From NCBI GenBank assembly GCA_029688825.1, contig JARUKX010000003.1, positions 62,001 to 126,000 on the forward strand: a DNA stretch of 64,000 bases, written 5' to 3'. The DNA comes from Haloarculaceae archaeon H-GB1-1. GTDB lineage: Archaea > Halobacteriota > Halobacteria > Halobacteriales > Haloarculaceae. A program made the translations under genes and the position numbers. This document shows, piece by piece, positions 1 to 8,038 of this stretch (within the stretch, counting starts at the first letter, position 1; the number at the start of each line of letters is the position of its first letter). The notes beneath the pieces were generated by a model that worked only from the letters and a program-made list of their open reading frames with translations, was not told where the DNA came from and did no database searches.

Positions 1-797
1 GGACCAGCCCGGCGCTCGGGGACCGATTCCGCGACGCGGTCGGCTTCGAGACCGTCCTGGTGCTCGCAGGCGCGGGCCTGGTCCTCATCGTGGAGTTCGC
101 GTACGTCCACGAACAGGCCGGCCCGTGGCGGATGAACACGATGTTCAAGACCTACATGCAGGTGTGGATCCTGTGGGCGGTGGCCGCCGGTGGGATGCTC
201 GCCCGGCTTGTGTACAATCACTCGCCGGACCTCGCACTCTCCGGCGGGCGCTGGCGGCCTGCGTTCCGCGTTCTCGCTGCCCTCCTCGTCGTGTCCACGT
301 CTGTATACGGCGCGCTCGCGCTGTCAAATCACTTCTCGGGACCCGGGGCACATCCCGGACCGGACGAGGCGACGCTGGACGCGACGGCTTTCGTCTGGAC
401 CGACCACCCTGAGGAAGCGGCCGCCATCGCGTGGCTCGACCGGAACGTCGAGGGCCAGCCGACGCTCCTCTCGGCTCCGGGGGTTCGCATCTACCGGTGG
501 ACCAATCCGGCGTCGAGTCTCACCGGCATCCCGGCGGTCGCGGGCTGGATACACGAGATCGGCTATCGCGGCCGGGATGCGTACTTCGGTCGCGTGGAGG
601 ACGTGGAGACGATGTTCACCGGCGAGGACGAACGTCAGCGCGTGCTGCTGTCGGAGTACGAGGTCGAGTACGTCTACGTCGGGCCAGCGGAGCGTGACAG
701 ATACGAGGAAATAACGGTGACAGAACTGGAGAGCGTGACGGTGGCGAAGGACTTCGGAAGCGTGACGATCTACCGGGTCGACCAGTCGGCGCTGTAG
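1..797 (+). CDS. DUF2298 (YYY-type) membrane protein, 3' part only
   Basis: The reading frame is already open at base 3, so the gene begins before the window; only about 264 C-terminal residues are seen. The visible part opens with hydrophobic segments and contains the RMNTMFKTYMQVW stretch typical of DUF2298 (chlor_Arch_YYY) multi-membrane proteins. It then has a membrane helix (FRVLAALLVVSTSVYGALAL) and a roughly 150-residue soluble tail ending in EYVYVGPAERDRY. These proteins resemble membrane glycosyltransferases of the GT-C fold, but their reaction is not established. The family call rests on the FKTYMQ motif and topology; a function in surface glycan synthesis is only a guess. Confidence 0.8.
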   Translation, partial: TSPALGDRFRDAVGFETVLVLAGAGLVLIVEFAYVHEQAGPWRMNTMFKTYMQVWILWAVAAGGMLARLVYNHSPDLALSGGRWRPAFRVLAALLVVSTSVYGALALSNHFSGPGAHPGPDEATLDATAFVWTDHPEEAAAIAWLDRNVEGQPTLLSAPGVRIYRWTNPASSLTGIPAVAGWIHEIGYRGRDAYFGRVEDVETMFTGEDERQRVLLSEYEVEYVYVGPAERDRYEEITVTELESVTVAKDFGSVTIYRVDQSAL

Positions 798-800
798 GCG

Positions 801-1058
801 TCAGGACCCCTTCTTCTGGATGACCTCGACGGCGTCGGCGTCGACGGCCTCGGTGTCGAGGTGGTTCGGGACGTACTCTCGGCGTTCGTACGTCTCCTCT
901 TCGTCGGGCGTCCCGACGGTACACCACAGCTGGACCCGGTCCGGGCCGTGCCATTCGCCCTGGCGGGAGATGCCGAAACAGACGTACTCCGTGCCGTCGA
1001 CCGAGATGACCGCACCTTTGCGGATGCCCGGGTCCCCGTGGATGATGAGATTCTTCAT
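801..1058 (-). CDS. Small HAH_0734-type haloarchaeal protein
   Basis: An 85-residue protein beginning MKNLIIHGDPGIRKGAVI and containing GEWHGPDRVQLWC, a pattern I associate with the small haloarchaeal HAH_0734 family of unknown function. The open frame extends further upstream on the minus strand, but the added residues are basic, Trp- and Cys-rich and unlike haloarchaeal protein, so the internal ATG at 1058 is chosen. It converges with the DUF2298 gene, with only 3 bases between the two stop codons. No catalytic motif is evident. The name is from memory of the family. Confidence 0.65.
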   Translation of the reverse strand: MKNLIIHGDPGIRKGAVISVDGTEYVCFGISRQGEWHGPDRVQLWCTVGTPDEEETYERREYVPNHLDTEAVDADAVEVIQKKGS

Positions 1059-1220
1059 GGGCGCGGGTTCGACGACCGCGTACTTAGTGACTTCGAAGGC
1101 TATCCGCCTCGTATCGGGCCTCTCGGCCACCGGGGTCGATCGAACGCAACAGATACTTTGGACTGAGCCGTTTTCACCGTGGTACAGCGGGGCAGGGCGC
1201 TCGGCTCGAACCAAACGCGT

Positions 1221-1226
1221 TTTAAG
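1221..1226 (+). promoter_or_regulatory. TATA box of the L44e operon
   Basis: The sequence gttttaagcc lies about 37 nt before the ATG at 1262, giving a short leader. Its position also argues against the upstream in-frame ATG at 1232, which would sit only about 6 nt after the box. Confidence 0.55.
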
Positions 1227-1261
1227 CCACCATGTCCAACCCGTCGCCAAGGTCGATATCT

Positions 1262-1546
1262 ATGGAGATGCCACGCCGATTTAACACGTACTGTCCGCAT
1301 TGCAACGAGCACCACGAGCACGAAGTCGAGAAGGTCCGCTCCGGTCGCTCCTCGGGAATGAAGAAGGTCAACGACCGCCAGCGCAAGCGCCGCGGCTCCG
1401 GTATCGGGAACAAAGGTAAGTTCTCGAAGGTGCCCGGTGGAGACAAACCGACGAAGAAGACGAACCTCACCTACCGCTGTGGCGAGTGCGGCAAGGCTCA
1501 CCTCCGCGAGGGATGGCGCGCAGGCCGACTGGAGTTCCAGGAGTAA
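1262..1546 (+). CDS. rpl44e: 50S ribosomal protein L44e
   Basis: A 94-residue large-subunit ribosomal protein. It begins [20 protein letters not shown], the hallmark of L44e, and carries two CxxC pairs (CPHC near the start, CGEC near residue 77) forming a zinc ribbon that binds 23S rRNA. The start at 1262 matches the family N-terminus; an in-frame ATG 30 nt upstream would add a non-conserved tail and lies too close to the TATA box. It is the first gene of the conserved archaeal operon L44e-S27e-aIF2alpha-Nop10-PAC2, followed after 4 nt by S27e. Confidence 0.96.
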   Translation: MEMPRRFNTYCPHCNEHHEHEVEKVRSGRSSGMKKVNDRQRKRRGSGIGNKGKFSKVPGGDKPTKKTNLTYRCGECGKAHLREGWRAGRLEFQE

Positions 1547-1550
1547 GACA

Positions 1551-1724
1551 ATGGCAGGAAACTTCTACAGCGTTCAGTGCCCGGACTGTGAGAACGAACA
1601 GATTATCTTCGGCAAGGCCGCGACCGAAGTGAGCTGTGCCGTCTGTGGGCACACGCTCGCGACGCCGACCGGCGGCAAGGCCGAGATCATGGGCGAGGTC
1701 ACCGAGACGGTCGAAGCGCGATGA
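1551..1724 (+). CDS. rps27e: 30S ribosomal protein S27e
   Basis: A 57-residue zinc-ribbon protein of the small ribosomal subunit. CPDC at residues 10-13 and CAVC at about 29-32 give the four zinc ligands. The start ([15 protein letters not shown]) is 4 nt after the L44e stop. The stop overlaps the start of the aIF2 alpha gene in an ATGA arrangement, implying translational coupling. Length is normal for archaeal S27e. Confidence 0.95.
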   Translation: MAGNFYSVQCPDCENEQIIFGKAATEVSCAVCGHTLATPTGGKAEIMGEVTETVEAR

Positions 1725-2521
1725 AGTACAGCGGCTGGCCCGAGCCCGGAGAACTGGTCGTCGGCGTCGTCGACGAGATCGAGGACTTCGGCGTCTTCGT
1801 CGACCTCCAGGAGTACGAGGGCAAGCGCGGGCTCGTCCACATCAGCGAAGTCGCGAGCGGCTGGATCAAGAACGTCCGCGACCACGTCGGTGAAGGGCAG
1901 AAGGTCGTCGCGAAGGTGCTGGAGGTCGACACCGACTCCCAGCAGATCGACCTCTCGATCAAGGACGTCAACGACCACCAGCGCAAAGACAAGATCCAGG
2001 AGTGGAAGAACGAACAGAAGGCCGACAACTGGATGGAGCTGGCCTTCGGGTCGGACCTCGACGACGAGACCTACTCCGACATCGCGGGCGGACTCCTCTC
2101 GGAGTTCGGCTCGCTGTACGAGGGCTTCGAGCAGGCCGCGATTCACGGTGCCGAAGCGCTCGAGGACACCGACCTCTCCGACGACCAGATCGCGAACCTC
2201 GTCGAGACCGCACGAGAGAACGTCTCCGTTCCGTACGTCAACGTGACGGGCTACGTCGACCTCACCTGTCCCGAACAGGACGGCGTCGACGTCATCAAGG
2301 AGGCGCTCCAGGCAGCCGAGGGTGACGGTGACATCCCCGAAGAGATCGAACTCGAAGTCACCTACGTCGGCTCGCCGGAGTACCGCATCAAGGTGCAGGC
2401 TCCGGACTACAAGACGGCCGAATCCGAACTGGAGGCCAGTGCGGACCGCGCAGCGAAAGTGGTGCGCCAGCACGACGGCTCGGCGGACTACCACCGCGAG
2501 CGCAACCAGGACGAAGAGTAG
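1721..2521 (+). CDS. eif2a: Translation initiation factor aIF2, alpha subunit
   Basis: A 266-residue alpha subunit of the heterotrimeric factor that carries initiator Met-tRNA to the small ribosomal subunit. An S1/OB-fold domain occupies about residues 8-83 ([20 protein letters not shown], then [14 protein letters not shown]). A helical middle domain and a C-terminal alpha-beta domain follow, where the gamma subunit binds in the family. The length is standard. It overlaps S27e by 4 nt and is followed by Nop10 after 5 nt, matching the common archaeal operon. The C-terminus is very acidic, as expected in a salt-in halophile. Confidence 0.97.
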   Translation: MKYSGWPEPGELVVGVVDEIEDFGVFVDLQEYEGKRGLVHISEVASGWIKNVRDHVGEGQKVVAKVLEVDTDSQQIDLSIKDVNDHQRKDKIQEWKNEQKADNWMELAFGSDLDDETYSDIAGGLLSEFGSLYEGFEQAAIHGAEALEDTDLSDDQIANLVETARENVSVPYVNVTGYVDLTCPEQDGVDVIKEALQAAEGDGDIPEEIELEVTYVGSPEYRIKVQAPDYKTAESELEASADRAAKVVRQHDGSADYHRERNQDEE

Positions 2522-2526
2522 CGTCG

Positions 2527-2709
2527 ATGAAATCCGACATCCGGGTGTGTTCGGAGTGGCGCGATCACCACGAACGCCCGGTGTACACTCTTTCTGACTC
2601 CTGTCCCGAATGCGACGCGGACGCCGTCAACAGCGCGCCGGCACCGTTCTCGCCCGAGGACCCGTACGGCAAGTATCGACGCGCTCTTAAGCGGCGGCGT
2701 CGCGAATAG
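2527..2709 (+). CDS. nop10: H/ACA RNP protein Nop10
   Basis: A 60-residue component of the H/ACA RNP that guides pseudouridylation of rRNA. It shows a zinc-ribbon-like pair (CSEW and CPEC) and the FSPEDPYGKYRRALKRR region that contacts Cbf5 in the family. The N-terminal ribbon has lost some zinc cysteines, which I recall as common in archaeal Nop10 but cannot check here. It sits between aIF2 alpha and the PAC2 gene with 5-nt gaps on both sides. Confidence 0.93.
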   Translation: MKSDIRVCSEWRDHHERPVYTLSDSCPECDADAVNSAPAPFSPEDPYGKYRRALKRRRRE

Positions 2710-2714
2710 CCCGT

Positions 2715-3470
2715 ATGGACGAATTCGAGATCGAGACCGTCGACGAGGTCGACCTACAGGACCCGATTCTCGTCGAGGGCCTCCCCGGCGTCGGTCACGT
2801 CGGCAAACTCGCCGCCGAGCACCTTCTGGAAGAGCACGACAGCCAGCTCGTCCGCCGCATCTACTCGACGCACTTCCCGCCACAGGTCACGGTCGAAGAG
2901 GGCGTGACGGAACTCGCGTGCGCGGAGTTCCACGCCGTCGAGACGGCGTCCGGTGAAGATATGCTCGTGCTGACGGGCAATCACCAGGCCCAGGACAACG
3001 AGGGTCACTACGGACTGACGGACACGTTCCTCGACGTCGCGGAATCGTTCGGCGTCGACCGTCTCTACGCGCTCGGCGGGGTCCCCACCGGCGAACTCAT
3101 CGAGGAGTACAGCGTCCTCGGCGCGACGACAGACGACTCCCTCGTCGACGAACTCGAAGACGCGGGCGTAGAGTTCCGCGGTGACGAACCTGCGGGCGGC
3201 ATCGTCGGCGTCAGCGGCCTGTTGCTGGGACTCGGCCAGCGCCGTGGCTTCGAGGCCGCCTGCCTCATGGGAGAGACCAGCGGCTATCTCGTCGACCCCA
3301 AGAGCGCACAAGCGGTCCTGGGCGTGCTGCAGGACCTCATCGGCTTCGAGGTCGACTTCTCCAGTCTGGAAGAACGGGCCGACGAGATGGAGGACGTCGT
3401 CCGCAAGATCCAGGAGATGGAGCAGGGCACGCCGACGCCGACGGACGAAGACCTCCGGTACATCGGGTAG
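2715..3470 (+). CDS. PAC2-family proteasome assembly chaperone
   Basis: A 251-residue protein of the PAC2 superfamily, probably helping proteasome ring assembly. The N-terminal signature VEGLPGVGHVGKLAAEHL (about residues 17-34) and the GGIVGVSGLLLGLGQRRG segment fit the family. A C-terminal helical tail (SSLEERADEMEDVVRKIQEM) could dock on a partner. It is the last gene of the translation operon. The proteasome alpha gene lies at the other end of this window. Assembly function in haloarchaea is inferred from eukaryotic homologues. Confidence 0.9.
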   Translation: MDEFEIETVDEVDLQDPILVEGLPGVGHVGKLAAEHLLEEHDSQLVRRIYSTHFPPQVTVEEGVTELACAEFHAVETASGEDMLVLTGNHQAQDNEGHYGLTDTFLDVAESFGVDRLYALGGVPTGELIEEYSVLGATTDDSLVDELEDAGVEFRGDEPAGGIVGVSGLLLGLGQRRGFEAACLMGETSGYLVDPKSAQAVLGVLQDLIGFEVDFSSLEERADEMEDVVRKIQEMEQGTPTPTDEDLRYIG

Positions 3471-3533
3471 TCGCCGACCGCACGCTGTCTCGACCGGCGA
3501 GCAATTCTTTACCGGTCACCCCCTATCGGGCAC

Positions 3534-4136
3534 GTGCTTCCGGGTTCCGAACTTCTGGGAAGCCTCCCACGCTGGGTGCTCGTCGGCGTCCTCTCGGGAG
3601 CGATTGCGAGCCTCGGAGTGGCGATACTGTTCGTGGCCGCGCATCGGCTCTTTCCCGCGAAGCGCGTCTCGACCGGGCAGTCCGGTGAGACGCGGCGGCG
3701 AGCGGAACTCCGACGGTACCTGCGAGCTATCGACGAGCAGTTCGCCGAGGATCACCCAGTCGCTGGCCAGCAGGTCGAGTTCTACCTCCCGACTCGCGAC
3801 GTGGCCATCACGTTCGACGCGCGGGCGTACTACCGGATCGACCGGACGGAGACGACGCCAGTACTCGTCGAGCACGAGATGCCCGGCGTGCAACTGGGGA
3901 GCCGATTACCGTTCGAGACGCCCGAGGTCGCCTTCGGCCGGGTCGAGGACCGAGAGCGCGACCCGACGACGGCAGCGTTCGCGCTGCTCGACCTCCCGAC
4001 GACGGCGACGCTCTCGGAGGTCAAACGCGCCTACCGGGAGAAGATCAAGGAGGTCCACCCTGACCAGGGTGGCGACGAGGAGACGTTCCGGCGGGTCAGA
4101 GAGGCCTATACGACGGCGAAAAAACACAGCAGTTGA
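3534..4136 (+). CDS. Membrane-anchored J-domain (DnaJ-like) protein
   Basis: A 200-residue protein with one N-terminal membrane helix (about 12-35, VLVGVLSGAIASLGVAILFV), a roughly 100-residue middle region and a C-terminal J domain (about 152-200). The J domain carries the invariant HPD in KEVHPDQGG, so it should stimulate the ATPase of DnaK/Hsp70. It lacks the Gly/Phe and zinc-finger regions of full DnaJ, so it is a type III J-protein. The GTG start is supported by a TATA-like tctttacc at 3506-3513, about 27 nt upstream. The middle domain is not recognised. Confidence 0.85.
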   Translation: MLPGSELLGSLPRWVLVGVLSGAIASLGVAILFVAAHRLFPAKRVSTGQSGETRRRAELRRYLRAIDEQFAEDHPVAGQQVEFYLPTRDVAITFDARAYYRIDRTETTPVLVEHEMPGVQLGSRLPFETPEVAFGRVEDRERDPTTAAFALLDLPTTATLSEVKRAYREKIKEVHPDQGGDEETFRRVREAYTTAKKHSS

Positions 4137-4221
4137 GGGTGATTGCCGGACCTGTTTCCGGGCCGGTTTGGCCCGTTCGTGGACCGCCCGGTACCGACGG
4201 ACGGCAGTCACTATACGCCGG

Positions 4222-4437
4222 TCAGCGTCCCAGTACGTGCCGGGCCAGGAAACCGATGGCCACGCCCATGACGAGTCCGCCCGCGACGTCACGGCGTCGG
4301 CGGCGACGGACGGCCTCCGGGAAGTAATCCCCGGTCGCATCCATGACGCGCTCGCCCAGTTCCTTCCGGGCAGTGTCCGCTCGACGGCCGGCTTCCGCTC
4401 GCATCGTTTCTCTCAGCTGTTGACTTACGTCCTCCAT
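4222..4437 (-). CDS. Small protein with C-terminal membrane helix
   Basis: About 71 residues. An amphipathic charged N-terminal half (MEDVSQQLRETMRAEAGRR) is followed by an Arg run (RRRRRR) and a single hydrophobic segment GGLVMGVAIGFLARHVLG at the C-terminus. This topology suggests a tail-anchored protein with its N-terminus in the cytoplasm. Two adjacent ATG codons (4437 and 4440) are possible starts. It is convergent with the J-protein gene. I do not recognise a family. Confidence 0.6.
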   Translation of the reverse strand: MEDVSQQLRETMRAEAGRRADTARKELGERVMDATGDYFPEAVRRRRRRDVAGGLVMGVAIGFLARHVLGR

Positions 4438-4501
4438 CATAGGTCAGAATATGCGGTCCCACGTGAAAAGCATTGTGGGTATTGTTACCACGGGAGAGTG
4501 C

Positions 4502-5677
4502 TCAGATACCCTGTCGCATCAGATGGCTCCGGAGAACGTCGGCCTCCTTCTCGCCAGCGATGGGGTTGACGACCACGACGGTGTCGTCCGGTCCGTACGT
4601 GCCGTCGTGGGCGAGGTCGCGCGCGACGCTCGCGGCCACGCCACCCGTGGCGCTCAGCTCGACGCCGTCCTCCTGTGCAGTTCGAACCGCCAGCTCCAGG
4701 GCGTCGTCGTCGGAGGTGGCTGCAGCCGTGCCCTCCGTGGCGGCCAGCGCGTCGAGGGCGAGCCCACCGCCGGCAGGATCCGGCGTCGGAACCTCCAGCG
4801 GTCCGCAGATGGTGTCCGGCTGCTCGCACGGCACAGGTGCGTCCTCGCTGCCCTCCAGCGCGTCCACGAAGGGCGAACAGCCCGTGGGTTGGGCGGCGAC
4901 GAGCTGGGGGACGGTGGCTGTGTGTCCCGCGGCCGACAGCTCGCTGAATCCCGTCTCGATACCCACCAGCGACTCACCGTGTCCGGTGGGGTGGACGACT
5001 GCGTCGGGCGCGTCCCAGTCCAGTTGTTCGCAGATCTCGTAGGCGAGCGTCTTCGTTCCCTCCACCCGGTAGGGCGTCGCGAACGGTGCGAGCGAGAGTG
5101 CGTCGTCACGCTCGGCGTCGAACGCATCGACGGCGTCGCCGTACCGCCCACCGACGACGGACATTTCACCACCGTGGACGTTTATCATCGCCTTCGCGTC
5201 GAACGTCGACCGCGATGGGACGAACACCTCGACGTCGAGCCCGGCGCGCGCACCGTAGGCTGCTGCCGCCTGTCCGTCCGGTCCCGTCGAGGGCAACGCA
5301 ATCGCCTCGGCACCCTGACGGGCTGCTGCGGATACCGCGAGCCCGACCCCACGGTCGGCGAGGGACCCGGTGGGGTTCGCGCCCTCGTCTTTCACGTACA
5401 CGGACCCGACGTCGAAGTCCTCGGCGAGCGACGGACACTCGACGAGCGGCGTCGTCCCCTCGTCCATGGTGATCAGTGCCGACGCCGCAATCGGGAGGAC
5501 GGGCGCGAAGCGCGCGAGCCCGTCGAACCGGCCGAACGACGCCTGCAGCTCGTCGCGGTCGTACGAGACGGCGTAGATGCCGCCACAGTCCGGACAGCGT
5601 GCCGTCCATTCCTCGGTGGTCGTCTCGCGGCCACAGTCGGTACACGAGACGCCCGTCAGTGGTGACGAGGGTTCCAT
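4502..5677 (-). CDS. Threonine synthase-like protein lacking the PLP lysine
   Basis: A 391-residue member of the fold-type II PLP family, closest to threonine synthase. An N-terminal zinc ribbon (C12, C15, C28, C31) is followed by KDEGANPTGS (96-105), the loop that normally continues FKDRG. Here it reads SLADRG, so residue 107 is Ala instead of the Schiff-base Lys. The usual STGN loop is STGPDGQ (130-136) and the phosphate-binding GNGG is GHGES (232-236). The later EGTKTLAYEICEQL is kept. It should therefore not do PLP chemistry and may be regulatory or structural. The frame is intact, so it is not a decaying pseudogene. The true CysK in this window keeps its lysine. Confidence 0.88.
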   Translation of the reverse strand: MEPSSPLTGVSCTDCGRETTTEEWTARCPDCGGIYAVSYDRDELQASFGRFDGLARFAPVLPIAASALITMDEGTTPLVECPSLAEDFDVGSVYVKDEGANPTGSLADRGVGLAVSAAARQGAEAIALPSTGPDGQAAAAYGARAGLDVEVFVPSRSTFDAKAMINVHGGEMSVVGGRYGDAVDAFDAERDDALSLAPFATPYRVEGTKTLAYEICEQLDWDAPDAVVHPTGHGESLVGIETGFSELSAAGHTATVPQLVAAQPTGCSPFVDALEGSEDAPVPCEQPDTICGPLEVPTPDPAGGGLALDALAATEGTAAATSDDDALELAVRTAQEDGVELSATGGVAASVARDLAHDGTYGPDDTVVVVNPIAGEKEADVLRSHLMRQGI

Positions 5678-5789
5678 ACGCGCTCGTCGGTCCCTCAGCG
5701 ACTAAGCACTGTGGATACCGCTGCAGAGACGTACCGGCAGCGATACCGCCAGTCGTTGCGCCATCGTCGCTCGTCCCATCTGCCGACAG

Positions 5790-5795
5790 TATATG
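5790..5795 (+). promoter_or_regulatory. TATA box of the FAD oxidoreductase gene
   Basis: The sequence tatatg lies 25-30 nt before the ATG at 5820, the spacing of a leaderless haloarchaeal transcript. It supports 5820 over the in-frame upstream ATG at 5793, which overlaps the box. Confidence 0.55.
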
Positions 5796-5819
5796 TGGGT
5801 CCCGTCCGTTGGCCGGGAC

Positions 5820-7088
5820 ATGACCTCGGTCGTAGTGGTTGGCGGCGGACTGGCTGGATTGGTCGCCGCTCGGCGGCTCGCAGGCGACGGCGTCGACGTG
5901 ACGCTCCTCGAGCGGCGCGGAGAGCTAGGTGGTCGCGTCCGCTCGATTCACAGGGACGGCTACACCTTCGACAGGGGATTCCAGGTCCTGTTCACCGAGT
6001 ATCCCGCGGTCCGGGCCGAACTGGACCTCGACGCGCTCGACCTGCGCTATTTCACACCAGGAGCGACCATCGCGCGGCGTGGCCATCGCTCCACGCTCGC
6101 CGACCCGGTCCGGAACCCGGGCTCGTTCCTCCAGACGGTCCTGAACAGGGACGTTACGCTGGGAGACAAACTGCGGACGGTCGCCCTCCGCGGGGACCTC
6201 GTGGCGAAGTCCGCCGGCGATATCTTCGACGGACAGGATACGTCCATCGAGGCTTACCTCCGCGAGAAGGGGTTTTCCCGCCGCTTCGTGGAGAACTTCG
6301 CCGCGCCGTTCTACGGCGGTATCACGCTCGACCGCTCGCTGTCGAGTTCCAGCGCCGTGTTCGAGTACACGTTCAAGATGCTCGCGGAGGGCCGCATCGC
6401 CGTACCGGCGGAGGGGATGGGCGCGATACCGGACCATCTGGCGGCGCGGGCCGCGTCTGCCGGTGCTACCATCGAACGTGACAGCGAGGTCACGGCGGTC
6501 GACGGCCACGAGGACGGGGCGACCGTCGAGGTCGGCAGCGAGACGCTGTCAACGGACGCCGTCGTGGTCGCGACCGACCCGAAGACAGCACGCGAGCTGA
6601 CCGGCGTCGAAGCAATTCCGACCGAGGGCCGCGGCTGTGTCACGCAGTACTTCTCCGGCCCGGAGCGCCGCACGCTCGATACGGGCCGCAAACTCATCCT
6701 GAACGCGGACGACGACCGGCCGAACACGGTCGCCCCGATGGGTGCCGTCGCGCCGGAGTACACCCCCGGCGACGAGCAACTGTTCGCGGCTACGGTTCTC
6801 GGCGACCCGGACGATTCCGACGATGAACTCGCCTCTGCGGTGCTCGACGCGCTCGCGTCGTGGTACCCCGAGCATCGATTCGACGACGTAACGCTCAGAC
6901 ACACCAGCCGAATCCCGTTCGCCCAGTTCGCCCAGCCGCCGGGCTTCCGCACGTCGCTCCCGGCTGTCGATGCGCCCGACGGCGACGTGTATCTCGCGGG
7001 CGATTACACCCAGTGGTCGTCGATACAGGGTGCGTTGAGAAGCGGGCAGGTCGTCGTCGACGAGGTTCGTCGCGCGCTCGGTCAGTGA
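5820..7088 (+). CDS. FAD-dependent amine oxidase / phytoene desaturase-like oxidoreductase
   Basis: A 422-residue cytoplasmic flavoprotein. The N-terminal dinucleotide-binding motif VVVVGGGLAGLVAARRL is followed by ERRGELGGRVRS, the diagnostic R-x-G-G-R arrangement of amine oxidases and carotenoid desaturases. The C-terminal VYLAGDYTQWSSIQGALRSG is the FAD-closing motif. The substrate cannot be read from sequence; related haloarchaeal proteins are annotated only as NAD(P)/FAD-dependent oxidoreductases. No carotenoid gene is adjacent. The last 7 nt overlap a small convergent membrane-protein gene. Confidence 0.88.
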   Translation: MTSVVVVGGGLAGLVAARRLAGDGVDVTLLERRGELGGRVRSIHRDGYTFDRGFQVLFTEYPAVRAELDLDALDLRYFTPGATIARRGHRSTLADPVRNPGSFLQTVLNRDVTLGDKLRTVALRGDLVAKSAGDIFDGQDTSIEAYLREKGFSRRFVENFAAPFYGGITLDRSLSSSSAVFEYTFKMLAEGRIAVPAEGMGAIPDHLAARAASAGATIERDSEVTAVDGHEDGATVEVGSETLSTDAVVVATDPKTARELTGVEAIPTEGRGCVTQYFSGPERRTLDTGRKLILNADDDRPNTVAPMGAVAPEYTPGDEQLFAATVLGDPDDSDDELASAVLDALASWYPEHRFDDVTLRHTSRIPFAQFAQPPGFRTSLPAVDAPDGDVYLAGDYTQWSSIQGALRSGQVVVDEVRRALGQ

Positions 7089-7219
7089 GCCCGGCCGTGC
7101 GTCTCGGTGCCGTGGGCGTCCTCGCCGTTGATGGTTCGTTCGGTGATGCGGATCGCGTACCACGTTCCGACCAGCAGTGCTCCGAGCACGGTTGCGACGA
7201 TAGTGAGTCCAGCAGCCAT
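7082..7219 (-). CDS. 45-residue single-span membrane protein
   Basis: Reading the minus strand from the ATG at 7219 gives MAAGLTIVATVLGALLVGTW and then a short His- and Glu-containing tail ending GRAH: one membrane helix and a cytoplasmic-type tail. It converges on the oxidoreductase gene and overlaps its end by 7 nt. A TATA-like stretch (reverse of atatgaatg, near 7241-7249) lies about 27 nt upstream. Small proteins of this form are common but poorly described in haloarchaea. Evidence is topology, start and context only. Confidence 0.5.
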   Translation of the reverse strand: MAAGLTIVATVLGALLVGTWYAIRITERTINGEDAHGTETHGRAH

Positions 7220-7267
7220 ATGCCAGCGTGAACGGCCATCCGATATGAATGTACTGACATCGCCTCG

Positions 7268-7945
7268 CTACAGCAACTTCCGGAACGTCGCCAACGCGGG
7301 AAATTCGAGCGCCTGGTTTGCTTCCGTGTCCCAGACGACCGGGCAGAGAGCATCAGCGTCGTCGATTACGGGTGACTGGAACGCACCGCCACGCATCTCG
7401 TTGACGACGACCCCGGAGGCGAGCCTGTCGAACGCGGGCAGCATCACCACCTCGCGGAAGCCCGCCACAGGACCCCTGAGAAAGCAGGGCCGCTTCTGCC
7501 CCTCGACGGCCAACGCCGGGTGGTCGTGGCCGACCACGACCGCGTCGGCGTCGAGGGACGGTCGCTCGTGGCCGTGACAGATCACGGCGTCGCCGATGCG
7601 GTACGCGTCCGCAGTGGCACCCTTCCAGACGGCGTCGAGGTGGACGTCGTGATTGCCCGGCGTGACGACCGGCCGTGCGCCAGCGGCTTCGATCCGGTCG
7701 TGGAGGTCGGCGACCGTCTCGCCGACGGCGTCCGGAACCGAGCCGAACGAGTGGAGTACGTCGCCTGCGAGCACCACCTCCTCCGGGTCGAATCGGCTCA
7801 CGAGGTCGTCGAGCCTGTCGAGGACGTCTTCGTCGCCACCGACGGGGACCTGCACCGACGCGGCGGCTTCCCGTCCCAGGTGAAGGTCCGCCACGACGAG
7901 CGTCCCGTCGGCGTAGACGGCGCGGTCGGCGAACGTCCAGTCCAT
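7268..7945 (-). CDS. Metallophosphoesterase
   Basis: A 225-residue calcineurin-like phosphoesterase. All metal-binding blocks are visible in order: DLHLG, GDVLHSFG, GNHD, then GHERP and GHDHPAL. These build a two-metal centre that hydrolyses phosphomono- or diesters. The size and the DLHLG start resemble the archaeal/bacterial ligase-associated (YmdB/PdeM-like) phosphoesterases, but the substrate is unknown. The frame extends upstream without a credible start, so the ATG at 7945 is used. It is divergent from the HTH gene at 8039. Confidence 0.88.
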   Translation of the reverse strand: MDWTFADRAVYADGTLVVADLHLGREAAASVQVPVGGDEDVLDRLDDLVSRFDPEEVVLAGDVLHSFGSVPDAVGETVADLHDRIEAAGARPVVTPGNHDVHLDAVWKGATADAYRIGDAVICHGHERPSLDADAVVVGHDHPALAVEGQKRPCFLRGPVAGFREVVMLPAFDRLASGVVVNEMRGGAFQSPVIDDADALCPVVWDTEANQALEFPALATFRKLL

Positions 7946-8007
7946 CGACTGCGGGTCCGCGCCAGACGTGCTTGAAGGTGACGCTGGCACCGGCTCTCGC
8001 ACGGGGC

Positions 8008-8013
8008 TTTTAT
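8008..8013 (+). promoter_or_regulatory. TATA box of the HTH gene at 8039
   Basis: The sequence tttata lies 26-31 nt before the ATG at 8039, the canonical leaderless spacing. Confidence 0.6.
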
Positions 8014-8038
8014 ACTGGCTGGACCCGAGGACCAGGAC

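Noticed and set aside
4451-5665. A 404-residue open frame on the plus strand opposite the threonine synthase-like gene
   Set aside because: It is antisense to a clear gene, has an Arg/Val-rich composition without motifs, and arises from high GC at third positions.
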